Positions 49,996-57,427 of a stretch of 64,000 nucleotides of DNA are shown here, piece after piece. The DNA is taken from the NCBI RefSeq assembly GCF_026241895.1, contig NZ_JAPJIV010000016.1, positions 95,572-159,571 of the forward strand. The letters run 5' to 3'. The translations under genes were made by a program, and so were the position numbers. Below the pieces are notes generated by a model, which saw nothing but the letters and a program-made list of their open reading frames with translations, was not told the DNA's origin and ran no database searches. Source of the DNA: Pseudomonas sp. RIT-562. GTDB taxonomy: Bacteria; Pseudomonadota; Gammaproteobacteria; Pseudomonadales; Pseudomonadaceae. Every line of letters starts with the position of its first letter. Position 1 is the stretch's first letter.

Positions 49996-51414
49996 GTGGC
50001 CGCAGAAATCGACGATAGCCGCTATGCCCGCTTTGCCCTGCGCTGCTCAAGCTTTGCCGAACGCTGGTTCCCCGACTCCTGGGTGTTCGCCGCACTGGCG
50101 GTGATCATCGTCGCCCTTGCCACCATGGCGATGGGCGCCAAGCCGACCGATGCCGCCATGGCCTTCGGTGATGGCTTCTGGAGCCTGATTCCATTCACCA
50201 TGCAGATGGCTTTCGTGGTGATCGGTGGCTACGTAGTCGCCAGCTCACCACCCGCCGTGAAACTGATCGACCGCCTGGCACGCATCCCGAAAAATGGTCG
50301 CTCCGCGGTCGCCTGGGTCGCACTGATTTCCATGGTTGCGTCATTGCTGAACTGGGGACTGTCCCTGGTATTTGGTGGCTTGCTGGTACGCGCCCTCGCC
50401 CGCCGCACCGATCTGAAGATGGATTACCGCGCTGCCGGCGCCGCAGCCTACCTGGGGCTCGGGGCAGTATGGGCGCTGGGCCTGTCGTCATCGGCGGCGC
50501 AGTTGCAGGCCAACCCCGCCAGCCTACCACCCTCGATCCTGTCGATCACTGGGGTCATCCCTTTCACCGAAACCATCTTTCTCTGGCAGTCCGGCGTGCT
50601 ACTGCTGGCTCTGATCATTATTTCACTGATCATTGCCTACGCCACCGCTCCTGGCCCCAATACGGCCCGTGACGCCAAAGCCTGCGGCATCGACCCGAGC
50701 TTCAATCTGCCGCCGCTGCAACCGCGCACCCGTCCCGGCGAGTGGCTCGAACACAGCCCGCTGCTGACGATCCTGCTGGTGCTGCTGGCCGCCGGCTGGC
50801 TGTTCCATGAATTTTCGACCAAGCCGGCGATCAGCGCGATCTCCGGACTCAACACCTACAACTTCCTGTTCATCATGCTGGGCGCCCTGCTGCACTGGCG
50901 TCCGCGCAGTTTCCTTGATGCGGTATCGCGGGCCGTGCCCACCACCACCGGGGTGCTGATCCAGTTTCCGTTGTATGGCTCGATCGCCGCACTGATGACT
51001 ACCGTCAAGGGCACTGATGCCCAGACCCTGGCGCACCATATTTCGACCTTCTTCGTCAGCATCGCGTCCCACGATACCTATGCGCTGCTGATGGGCGTGT
51101 ACTCGGCGATCCTCGGTTTCTTTATTCCGTCCGGAGGCGGCAAGTGGATCATCGAAGCGCCCTATGTCATGCAGGTGGCTACCGACCTCAACTACCATCT
51201 GGGCTGGGCAGTGCAGATCTACAATGCTGCCGAAGCGTTGCCTAACCTGATCAACCCCTTCTACATGCTGCCACTGCTGGGAGTGCTGGGCCTGAAGGCG
51301 CGAGACCTGATCGGGTTTTCGTTCGTGCAACTGCTGGTGCACACGCCACTGGTGCTGTTTCTGCTGTGGGCATTGGGGACGACGCTGACCTACACGCCGC
51401 CTGTGATGCCCTGA
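49996..51414 (+). CDS. Short-chain fatty acid transporter (AtoE family)
   Basis: A 472-residue inner-membrane protein with about 12 helices, of the AtoE/TTGN short-chain fatty acid uptake family. Conserved blocks: FGDGFWSLIPFTMQMAFVVI, GLSLVFGGLLVRALARR, and FFIPSGGGKWIIEAPYVMQ near the C-terminus. It should take up acetoacetate, butyrate or similar. The GTG at 49996 is chosen because GAGG is 7 bases upstream and the length then equals the family's; 34 in-frame codons upstream look non-coding. Confidence 0.87.
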   Translation: MAAEIDDSRYARFALRCSSFAERWFPDSWVFAALAVIIVALATMAMGAKPTDAAMAFGDGFWSLIPFTMQMAFVVIGGYVVASSPPAVKLIDRLARIPKNGRSAVAWVALISMVASLLNWGLSLVFGGLLVRALARRTDLKMDYRAAGAAAYLGLGAVWALGLSSSAAQLQANPASLPPSILSITGVIPFTETIFLWQSGVLLLALIIISLIIAYATAPGPNTARDAKACGIDPSFNLPPLQPRTRPGEWLEHSPLLTILLVLLAAGWLFHEFSTKPAISAISGLNTYNFLFIMLGALLHWRPRSFLDAVSRAVPTTTGVLIQFPLYGSIAALMTTVKGTDAQTLAHHISTFFVSIASHDTYALLMGVYSAILGFFIPSGGGKWIIEAPYVMQVATDLNYHLGWAVQIYNAAEALPNLINPFYMLPLLGVLGLKARDLIGFSFVQLLVHTPLVLFLLWALGTTLTYTPPVMP

Positions 51415-51588
51415 ATGCTGCTGGGTGCACCTGTCTCGGCAGGTGTATCCAGACTTGTTCGGTGGAAAACTCCTACTCAGCTGCTCGCCATCCCCTGACA
51501 TTAATCCAAGGGACGGCTGACATCGCTGCAGCGATGGCTGCAGTAGACTTCGCCCACTCCGCAGTCACAGGCTTAAAAGGATCTGAGC

Positions 51589-52758
51589 ATGCTAAAACGC
51601 GCAGGACTTACCCTCGCAGCCCTCACCCTGAGTGCCGCCGCCCACGCCGATGTCGACCTGAAGCTGGGCAGTACCGAACGCGTCACCCGCCTATTTGCTT
51701 ACCCCAACAATTGCAGCGTTATCTGCTTTCGCAACTGGACGCTGGAGCAGACCGTCGAGCACTACCTGAACCAGAGTGTGCAGCGCGATGGCTACACCAC
51801 GGCGAAGGTGCGGGTTAAAACCGATAACGACCAGCTGTATGCGCAAATCAGCGGCGTGCCTGCCGGCTACCAGAAACCCCTGGAGGCCCTGCTCGACGCC
51901 GGAGACCTTGCCTGGTCCGGTGCGAACAAACTGAACGACGATGGCAAGTGGGCATACAACTGGTCGCTGTTCCTGCCATTGGGAATGGCATTGAACAATC
52001 GCAAAAGTATCGAACTGCTGCACTTTCCGCCGGATTATTCGCTGACCCAGGCTCAGGATTACCTGCGCTCGGCGACCACCGATCGTTGGGCCACGCTGCT
52101 GACCGCCAACGGTATCCCTGCGACGCAGACTCCGGGCTACCAGACCATCATCGACATCGCCCCGATTGCGGCACCTGCCACTGCCGGCAAGGACCTGGAG
52201 GGCGTTTACAATTACTTCACCGCCTACCAGACCACCATGGTCAAGGAACTGAGCCGCAATGCCAGCGGCGCTGCATTACCGATGGTCGCGTTTGGTGCGC
52301 CGGTGCGCAGCTGGATCAAGGCGCAATACGGCCCCACCGTGAACGTGCTGGGGCTGGCGACAATCAGTCCGAACGCCGGGGCAAAAGTGCCCGTGCTGGG
52401 CGCCAATCATCCGAGCTACATCTGGTATGCGGCGAACCCCGCAGCCTACTCCGGCAAGGATGCCCAGGCTAAGGCTGATGCGGCAGGGCTGAAGGTCATG
52501 GGGCAGGATTTGAGCGCGGCGTGCTGGCAGGCCGGCATGGGCAGTGCGCCCGGCAGGGACCCGGCGGCGCAACTGAAAAACTGTACCCAGACCTGGCAAG
52601 TCGCCCGCAAGGAAAAAACCTGCGAGCTGTTTTATACCTCGATCCGCAACCTGCCCCCGGCACAGGCCATCACCAAATGCGCATCGGCGCCGCTAAAGTC
52701 CCAGCTCCAACAGCTGAAGACTTCGGCGCCTATCGCGGCGCTAGGCCGGGCGCTGTAG
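51589..52758 (+). CDS. Secreted hypothetical protein (PA4677-like)
   Basis: A 389-residue exported protein. The signal peptide MLKRAGLTLAALTLSAAAHA ends in an AHA-type cleavage site. The mature part has several cysteines (NNCSVICF, KTCELF, ITKCAS) that could form disulfides, and no known domain. Its place before the convergent carbonic anhydrase gene is that of PA4677 in P. aeruginosa. Function unknown; probably periplasmic. Confidence 0.75.
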   Translation: MLKRAGLTLAALTLSAAAHADVDLKLGSTERVTRLFAYPNNCSVICFRNWTLEQTVEHYLNQSVQRDGYTTAKVRVKTDNDQLYAQISGVPAGYQKPLEALLDAGDLAWSGANKLNDDGKWAYNWSLFLPLGMALNNRKSIELLHFPPDYSLTQAQDYLRSATTDRWATLLTANGIPATQTPGYQTIIDIAPIAAPATAGKDLEGVYNYFTAYQTTMVKELSRNASGAALPMVAFGAPVRSWIKAQYGPTVNVLGLATISPNAGAKVPVLGANHPSYIWYAANPAAYSGKDAQAKADAAGLKVMGQDLSAACWQAGMGSAPGRDPAAQLKNCTQTWQVARKEKTCELFYTSIRNLPPAQAITKCASAPLKSQLQQLKTSAPIAALGRAL

Positions 52759-52770
52759 ACGCGAGCCGCG

Positions 52771-53406
52771 TTACAGCGGACGCAGTCGGTACTGTGGCGG
52801 CAACTGCTCGAAACCACTGATGGTCGCGTTCAGGCTTTTCCAGCGACCATCCTTGATGCCGTAGATGCACCCGTGGATCGACAGTTTCTGCCCGCGATGC
52901 CAGGCGTTTTGCACAATGCTGGTGTGGCCGACGTTGGCCACCTGCTGGATCACGTTCAACTCGCAGAGGCGATCGACTCGTTCTTCTTCAGTCGGCAGCT
53001 GCGCCAGTTCTTCACGCTTTTCGTAGTACAGGTCACGAATCGAACGCAGCCAGCCGTCGATCAGGCCCAACTGGCGGTCCTGCATCGAAGCTCGCACGCC
53101 GCCACAACCATAGTGGCCGGTAACAAGGATGTGCTTGACCTTGAGCACGTCCACCGCGTACTGAATCACCGACAGACAGTTCAGGTCGGTATGCAGCACC
53201 ACGTTCGCCACGTTGCGATGGACGAACAGGTCGCCGGGCAGCATGCCAACGATTTCGTTCGCCGGCACCCGGGCGTCGGAGCAACCGATCCATAGGTACT
53301 CTGGCGTCTGTTGGCGAGCCAGCTTGGAGAAGAAGTCCGGATCTTCCTGTTTGATCGCTTCAGCCCAGCGTTCGTTGTTATCAATCAGATCTTGTAATTC
53401 GTTCAT
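52771..53406 (-). CDS. can: Beta-class carbonic anhydrase
   Basis: A 211-residue zinc enzyme that interconverts CO2 and bicarbonate in the cytosol. Zinc ligands Cys42, His98 and Cys101 and the Asp44-Arg46 dyad (IGCSDARVPANE; GHYGCGGV) are at exactly the positions of E. coli Can. The ATG at 53406 (MNELQDLIDNN) is used; the frame extends 15 codons upstream without a good start. Confidence 0.95.
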   Translation of the reverse strand: MNELQDLIDNNERWAEAIKQEDPDFFSKLARQQTPEYLWIGCSDARVPANEIVGMLPGDLFVHRNVANVVLHTDLNCLSVIQYAVDVLKVKHILVTGHYGCGGVRASMQDRQLGLIDGWLRSIRDLYYEKREELAQLPTEEERVDRLCELNVIQQVANVGHTSIVQNAWHRGQKLSIHGCIYGIKDGRWKSLNATISGFEQLPPQYRLRPL

Positions 53407-53547
53407 GCTGTAGAGCCTCAAGAATGGTGCGCTTGTATGACAGACAACCACCCGTCGGGGTCACGCGCTTGATGCAAGTAAGGTCGGTGGAATTCTCGCC
53501 AGCCCTGTGGGTCCACCCTAGTAAGGCCCACAGTATGAGGAAATACC

Positions 53548-53952
53548 ATGACTGATTCACGACGTCCTTTCGATGCGGCGCAGCCCGAGCCCATCGATGA
53601 CAACGAAGACCGCATGGGTTCGATGCATGAGCTGGATTTTGACGACGAAGAACCCAGCGCCCGGATCGGCGACGAATTGCCAGCCGCCGAGCGCGAGCAG
53701 CTGATGCCAGCTGAGCGGGTACGGGAGGCCGGCATGACTGGAGCCTCCACTGCCGATCATGAACCTACGGATGATGACATGAGTCCGGAAACCCTGATCC
53801 TTGAAGACGGTGCGCGGGACGCCCGGGAAGCAGGTGAAGAGGGCCAGGCGGATTGGGACCTGAGCATCGTCGATGAAGATGAGATCGGCGGTGGCAATGG
53901 ACTGGATGAGGCGGAACTGGCGCAGCGGGATCCGCTGGACGGGAATCGTTGA
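53548..53952 (+). CDS. Highly acidic hypothetical protein
   Basis: A 134-residue protein with about one third Asp plus Glu and few hydrophobic residues, so it is probably disordered. It opens MTDSRRPFDAAQPEPIDDNE and ends with DEDEIGGGNGLDEAELAQRD. Homologues are at times labelled serine kinase/phosphatase, but no kinase or phosphatase motif is present and I do not adopt that. The ribosome site is AGGAAA, 6 bases before the ATG. A REP doublet follows. Confidence 0.65.
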   Translation: MTDSRRPFDAAQPEPIDDNEDRMGSMHELDFDDEEPSARIGDELPAAEREQLMPAERVREAGMTGASTADHEPTDDDMSPETLILEDGARDAREAGEEGQADWDLSIVDEDEIGGGNGLDEAELAQRDPLDGNR

Positions 53953-53975
53953 TTTCCCAGATTCACTGAGCGCTC

Positions 53976-54056
53976 CCTGTAGGAGCTGCCGCAGGCTGCG
54001 ATCTTTTGATTTTAAAACAAGATCAAAAGATCGCAGCCTGCGGCAGCTCCTACAGG
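53976..54056. repeat. Long REP doublet, 35-bp perfect arms
   Basis: Arms at 53976-54010 and 54022-54056 are perfectly complementary over 35 bp, with only an 11-base loop. The arm holds CTGTAGGAGCTGCCGCAGGC and ends in GATCTTTTGAT. It is the longest perfect hairpin of the window, between convergent genes. Confidence 0.92.
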
Positions 54057-54066
54057 AAATCTGTGG

Positions 54067-54519
54067 TCAATCGACCAGTGTGCAGGCCATAACTACCGCA
54101 TCTTCCCTGCCGCCAACCGCAGGATAATAATCCCGACGCCGCCCAATCTCGTTAAACCCATACCGCTCATACAACCGAAACGCCGAACGATTACTGTCCC
54201 GCACTTCCAAGAAGCACTCCCGCGCCTCAGCCTTGTAGGCAATCGACATCAGGTGCTCCAGCAACGTCAGGCCCAGGCCACGCCCTTGGTTTTCCGGCTT
54301 GACCGTGATGTTCAACAGGTGCGCTTCATCAAGAATGATCTGCACCACGCCGTGACCAACCTGTTGCTGGCCTTCAAACATCAGCCAGATCTGGTACTTG
54401 CCGAGCCCATCAAGAAAAATCCCGCGAGTCCACGGATGGCTGTAAGCCGCATATTCGATCTTCAATACAGCGTCCAGGTCCGCCTCGGTCATGGGGCGAA
54501 ACGATACAGCGTCACTCAT
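54067..54519 (-). CDS. rimI: Ribosomal protein S18 N-alanine acetyltransferase
   Basis: A 150-residue GNAT acetyltransferase that acetylates the N-terminus of S18. The acetyl-CoA loop ENQGRGLGLTLLEHL lies at about 80-94, and the C-terminal RDSNRSAFRLYERYGFNEIG block carries the Asn and Tyr typical of RimI. Its start overlaps the holD stop by 8 bases, the same pairing as holD-rimI in E. coli. Confidence 0.92.
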   Translation of the reverse strand: MSDAVSFRPMTEADLDAVLKIEYAAYSHPWTRGIFLDGLGKYQIWLMFEGQQQVGHGVVQIILDEAHLLNITVKPENQGRGLGLTLLEHLMSIAYKAEARECFLEVRDSNRSAFRLYERYGFNEIGRRRDYYPAVGGREDAVVMACTLVD

Positions 54520-55291
54520 TTGGTTCTTTCCAGCGCGCCATCAGCCGGCGCATGGCTTGCCAGACATCAGCCTTACGCTGTGGCTCTTCCATTAATAATT
54601 CCAGGCCCGGCAGGGCCCAGACCGAGCCCAGGCCTTCGATCTGAAGTTCACGGTTGAACGATTCGGCGTTTTCCTCGCCGGCGAAACGTACGGCCGGCAG
54701 ACCGATCAGCCACACGCAGACGCACGGCGCGTCCTCCAGTCGAGCCGACAGGAAACCCTGCACGAAATCACGGGCAGCTTCAGGGCCCTGATCCATGGTG
54801 CCCCGGGCCAGTAGCGGCCAGCGCACGGGGTCGCCGACTATTTGCGGGCTGTCTGGCAGGCCGGCGGCGCGCAACATGTCCTTGAGCAGCAGATAGGCGG
54901 GATCGCGCGTTTGAAATGTTTCACCTGTGGGTAACTCGACCAGCAGCAGGCAGCGACCGGCGCGCAGCAACTGCAGGGCGAAGCGCGGTGGTGGCACGAC
55001 CGGGGGCTTGGCCACGACGGGCGCCACCACTTCTTCGACCTTTGCATCCGTGCGTGTGCTGGCCAGCGAAGGCCGTGGCACCTCGATCTTCACCCGCTCG
55101 GCGGGCTTGGCCTGAGGCTCGACGGGCACTTCAGCCACCTCGGCCGGTGCCATTGGAGCAACAACCAGAGGTTCTGGCGTCTCCAGCAGTTCGAGCCGCG
55201 ACGGCGCGGCAAAGGGCAATTCGGTGCGCGGCAGCCAGTTGACCACCTGCATGGCGGTCAAATAAGCGCGGCGACGGGACTCGATAAGCAA
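54512..55291 (-). CDS. holD: DNA polymerase III psi subunit (cryptic pseudomonad HolD)
   Basis: A 259-residue protein, about twice as long as E. coli HolD (137 aa). The N-terminal SRRRAYLTAMQVVNW resembles the E. coli SRRDWQLQQLGITQW segment that contacts the gamma/tau complex. A Pro/Val/Ala-rich linker (about 35-100) follows, then the psi fold with CVCVWLIGLP and a C-terminal helix pair. In P. aeruginosa the orthologue (PA4679) is the reported psi subunit. Coupling to rimI supports this. The start is a TTG at 55291; an ATG 13 codons on would lose the conserved segment. Automated labels such as TonB come from the Pro-rich linker. Confidence 0.8.
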   Translation of the reverse strand: MLIESRRRAYLTAMQVVNWLPRTELPFAAPSRLELLETPEPLVVAPMAPAEVAEVPVEPQAKPAERVKIEVPRPSLASTRTDAKVEEVVAPVVAKPPVVPPPRFALQLLRAGRCLLLVELPTGETFQTRDPAYLLLKDMLRAAGLPDSPQIVGDPVRWPLLARGTMDQGPEAARDFVQGFLSARLEDAPCVCVWLIGLPAVRFAGEENAESFNRELQIEGLGSVWALPGLELLMEEPQRKADVWQAMRRLMARWKEPNE

Positions 55292-55458
55292 AGGTCAGCC
55301 ACTTGTGGATAACTAAGGTGCGCCGATTCTACCGCCCTTCTCGCAAGATCGCCCGCGCTTGATCGACAGAATGCCGACTGTCCGTCCCGAGAGTTAATCG
55401 CAATGAGCGTGATGCAGTACAATCGCTGCTTTTATTCGCCAACCAGCCGGCCATTCCG

Positions 55459-56736
55459 ATGATCGAACCCAAGCGCGTCTTGCGCGCCCTCGCTGAACAC
55501 TGGGCACTTCTGGAGCCACTGTGCGAGCACTTCGACCAGGGCACCTTGAGCCTCAACGAACTGCGCACGCAACTCGGTGCCCAGCAACTGGACAGTACGC
55601 CGCAGGACATCACCAGCCTGCTGGACGTGTGGATTCGCCTCGACATCCTGGTACCCGTGGCGAAAAGCCCGAACCGTTTCGAGCTCAACGCGCAAATTCA
55701 CGACTTTCTGGCTTACCTTCGTCGTGAGCACCGTCTGGGCCTGTGCCTGGAAATCGAAGCCTACTTGCGCCACCTCGAACGCCTGGCCGGTTATATCCAG
55801 GACGCGTTCGACATTCGCGACGGCCACGACCTCGCTCGCCAATTGCGCTTGCTGGACATGCGCGTGCGCGACGTGTTGAAGAAACTCGCCAACGACGAAC
55901 AGGCGCTGGTGGCCGTCGCCGAACGCGCCAAGACCAGCGACCGGCAGATTCCGCTGCGCCAGCGTTACGCTGAAGTGTTGGCGACCTGGGACGAATACGT
56001 CGAGCCGATGATCCAGCTGGTCAATGCCGACGGCGCTTTCGAGCAAGGAGTGCGCAAGGTCGAGAATGTCCTGCTGAAGATGCTCACCGAGCAGCAGCGG
56101 CTTGGCCACCTGGTCGACGATGACATGTTGCTGCGCACCCACGCGCGCATCCTCGAAATGCAGACCAGCGCCCAACTGACCCTGCGTCACGCCCGCGAAC
56201 TGCTGCTGCCGTTGCGCGAAGAGGCCCGACGGCACAACGCCGTTACCCGCGGCGCGGCGCTGGCCTTGTCGGCGATCCGACGCAAAGGCCTGGACGCAGT
56301 GCCGCAAGCGGCGATGCCGATGTTTACCCGCCCGCAAAGCACCTTCCTCGGTAGCGCCAGTCAGGTCGAAGCCTACGTTTATGCGCTGGCCCGTTTCGAA
56401 CCGAAACCGGCGCGCTTCCCCAAGGCTCACAAAACCCAGAAAGGCGAAGCCCCGCGTGCGCCACGCACCGTTCGCGAAATGCTCGAGCGCTGCGAAGACG
56501 CCCTGCCGATGCCAGACCTGATGTCCTGGTTGTTGGAGCAGGAACCGGACGGCGCCACCGACGAGTTGCTGTACTGGTTCTCGCGCCTGTCGCGTGAAAA
56601 ACGCTTCAAGCGCGAGCGTCTGGAACGCCGCGATTACCACACTCATGAGCACCAGGTCAGCCTGCGCTCCTTCGCCCTGCTCTCGGCTGGTGATAGCACC
56701 CCCGAGGATTCTGCGAGCATGCCAAATGCATCTTGA
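55459..56736 (+). CDS. mksF: Condensin kleisin subunit MksF
   Basis: A 425-residue MukF-like kleisin. An N-terminal winged helix (about 1-85) is followed by a long helical middle and a basic C-terminal part (RKGLDAVPQ; KTQKGEAPRAPR) leading to a C-terminal winged helix. It bridges the heads of the SMC-like MksB and holds MksE. It is the first gene of the mksFEB operon; mksE overlaps its end by 11 bases. A weak TACAAT (55418-55423) upstream may be its -10 box. Confidence 0.87.
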   Translation: MIEPKRVLRALAEHWALLEPLCEHFDQGTLSLNELRTQLGAQQLDSTPQDITSLLDVWIRLDILVPVAKSPNRFELNAQIHDFLAYLRREHRLGLCLEIEAYLRHLERLAGYIQDAFDIRDGHDLARQLRLLDMRVRDVLKKLANDEQALVAVAERAKTSDRQIPLRQRYAEVLATWDEYVEPMIQLVNADGAFEQGVRKVENVLLKMLTEQQRLGHLVDDDMLLRTHARILEMQTSAQLTLRHARELLLPLREEARRHNAVTRGAALALSAIRRKGLDAVPQAAMPMFTRPQSTFLGSASQVEAYVYALARFEPKPARFPKAHKTQKGEAPRAPRTVREMLERCEDALPMPDLMSWLLEQEPDGATDELLYWFSRLSREKRFKRERLERRDYHTHEHQVSLRSFALLSAGDSTPEDSASMPNAS

Positions 56737-57427
56737 TCTATCCGAACTGTCCCAACTGGCGCCGATCTTTCGCGAGCTGTTCAAGGGTTACCACGTCAGC
56801 CGCCGCGATCCTGAGCTGTACGCGCAGCTGTCGAACTTTCAGGACCAGTACCGCACGCTGTTCAAGGCCCTGGGTTTTGAGCTGGTCTGCGATACCCGTG
56901 GCTTCTATTACTTCGTCCCGGACCTGGCCGCCGCTGCGGTGAACAAGACTGCCCAGCGTCTGGCGCTGTTCACCTTCATCCTGGTGGAGCACCTGGCCGA
57001 CCAGGGCCGCGACCCGATCGCCGTACTCGACGGTGGCAGCCTGGGCCGGGATGAATTGCCGTCGCTACTGGAAAAGTACCGTGACCTGTTTATCCAGGCC
57101 GAAGTCCAGACCGTTGAAGAACTCGAAGAAAAAATCATGCGCCGCATGACCCAGCTCGGCTTCGCCGGCGAAGAAAACGGCGTCTACCGCTTCCTGCCGC
57201 CTATGCATCGCTTCCTCGATGTCTGCCTGTCAGTGCAGCAGGACCGCGACCTCGCGGCCAGCCTGCACAGCGTGTTGCCGCTGCCGGTCCCCGTGCTGAT
57301 CGATGACGACAGCGATGAAAAGCTGCTGCAAACCGATGATCCACTGGATCTGACCGACTTCGAAGAAGAAAGCGAAGAAGAAGCCATGGCCCGCGCCATC
57401 GCCGAAGAACAGGAGACCGACGCATGA
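56726..57427 (+). CDS. mksE: Condensin subunit MksE
   Basis: A 233-residue MukE-like protein with two winged-helix-like parts (LVCDTRGFYYFVPDLAAAAV and MRRMTQLGFAGEENGVYRFL) and a very acidic tail (DFEEESEEEAMARAIAEEQE). It binds the kleisin and regulates the complex on DNA. The ATG at 56726 (MHLDLSELSQLAPIF) is used; upstream frame lies inside mksF. mksB overlaps by 4 bases (ATGA). Confidence 0.87.
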   Translation: MHLDLSELSQLAPIFRELFKGYHVSRRDPELYAQLSNFQDQYRTLFKALGFELVCDTRGFYYFVPDLAAAAVNKTAQRLALFTFILVEHLADQGRDPIAVLDGGSLGRDELPSLLEKYRDLFIQAEVQTVEELEEKIMRRMTQLGFAGEENGVYRFLPPMHRFLDVCLSVQQDRDLAASLHSVLPLPVPVLIDDDSDEKLLQTDDPLDLTDFEEESEEEAMARAIAEEQETDA

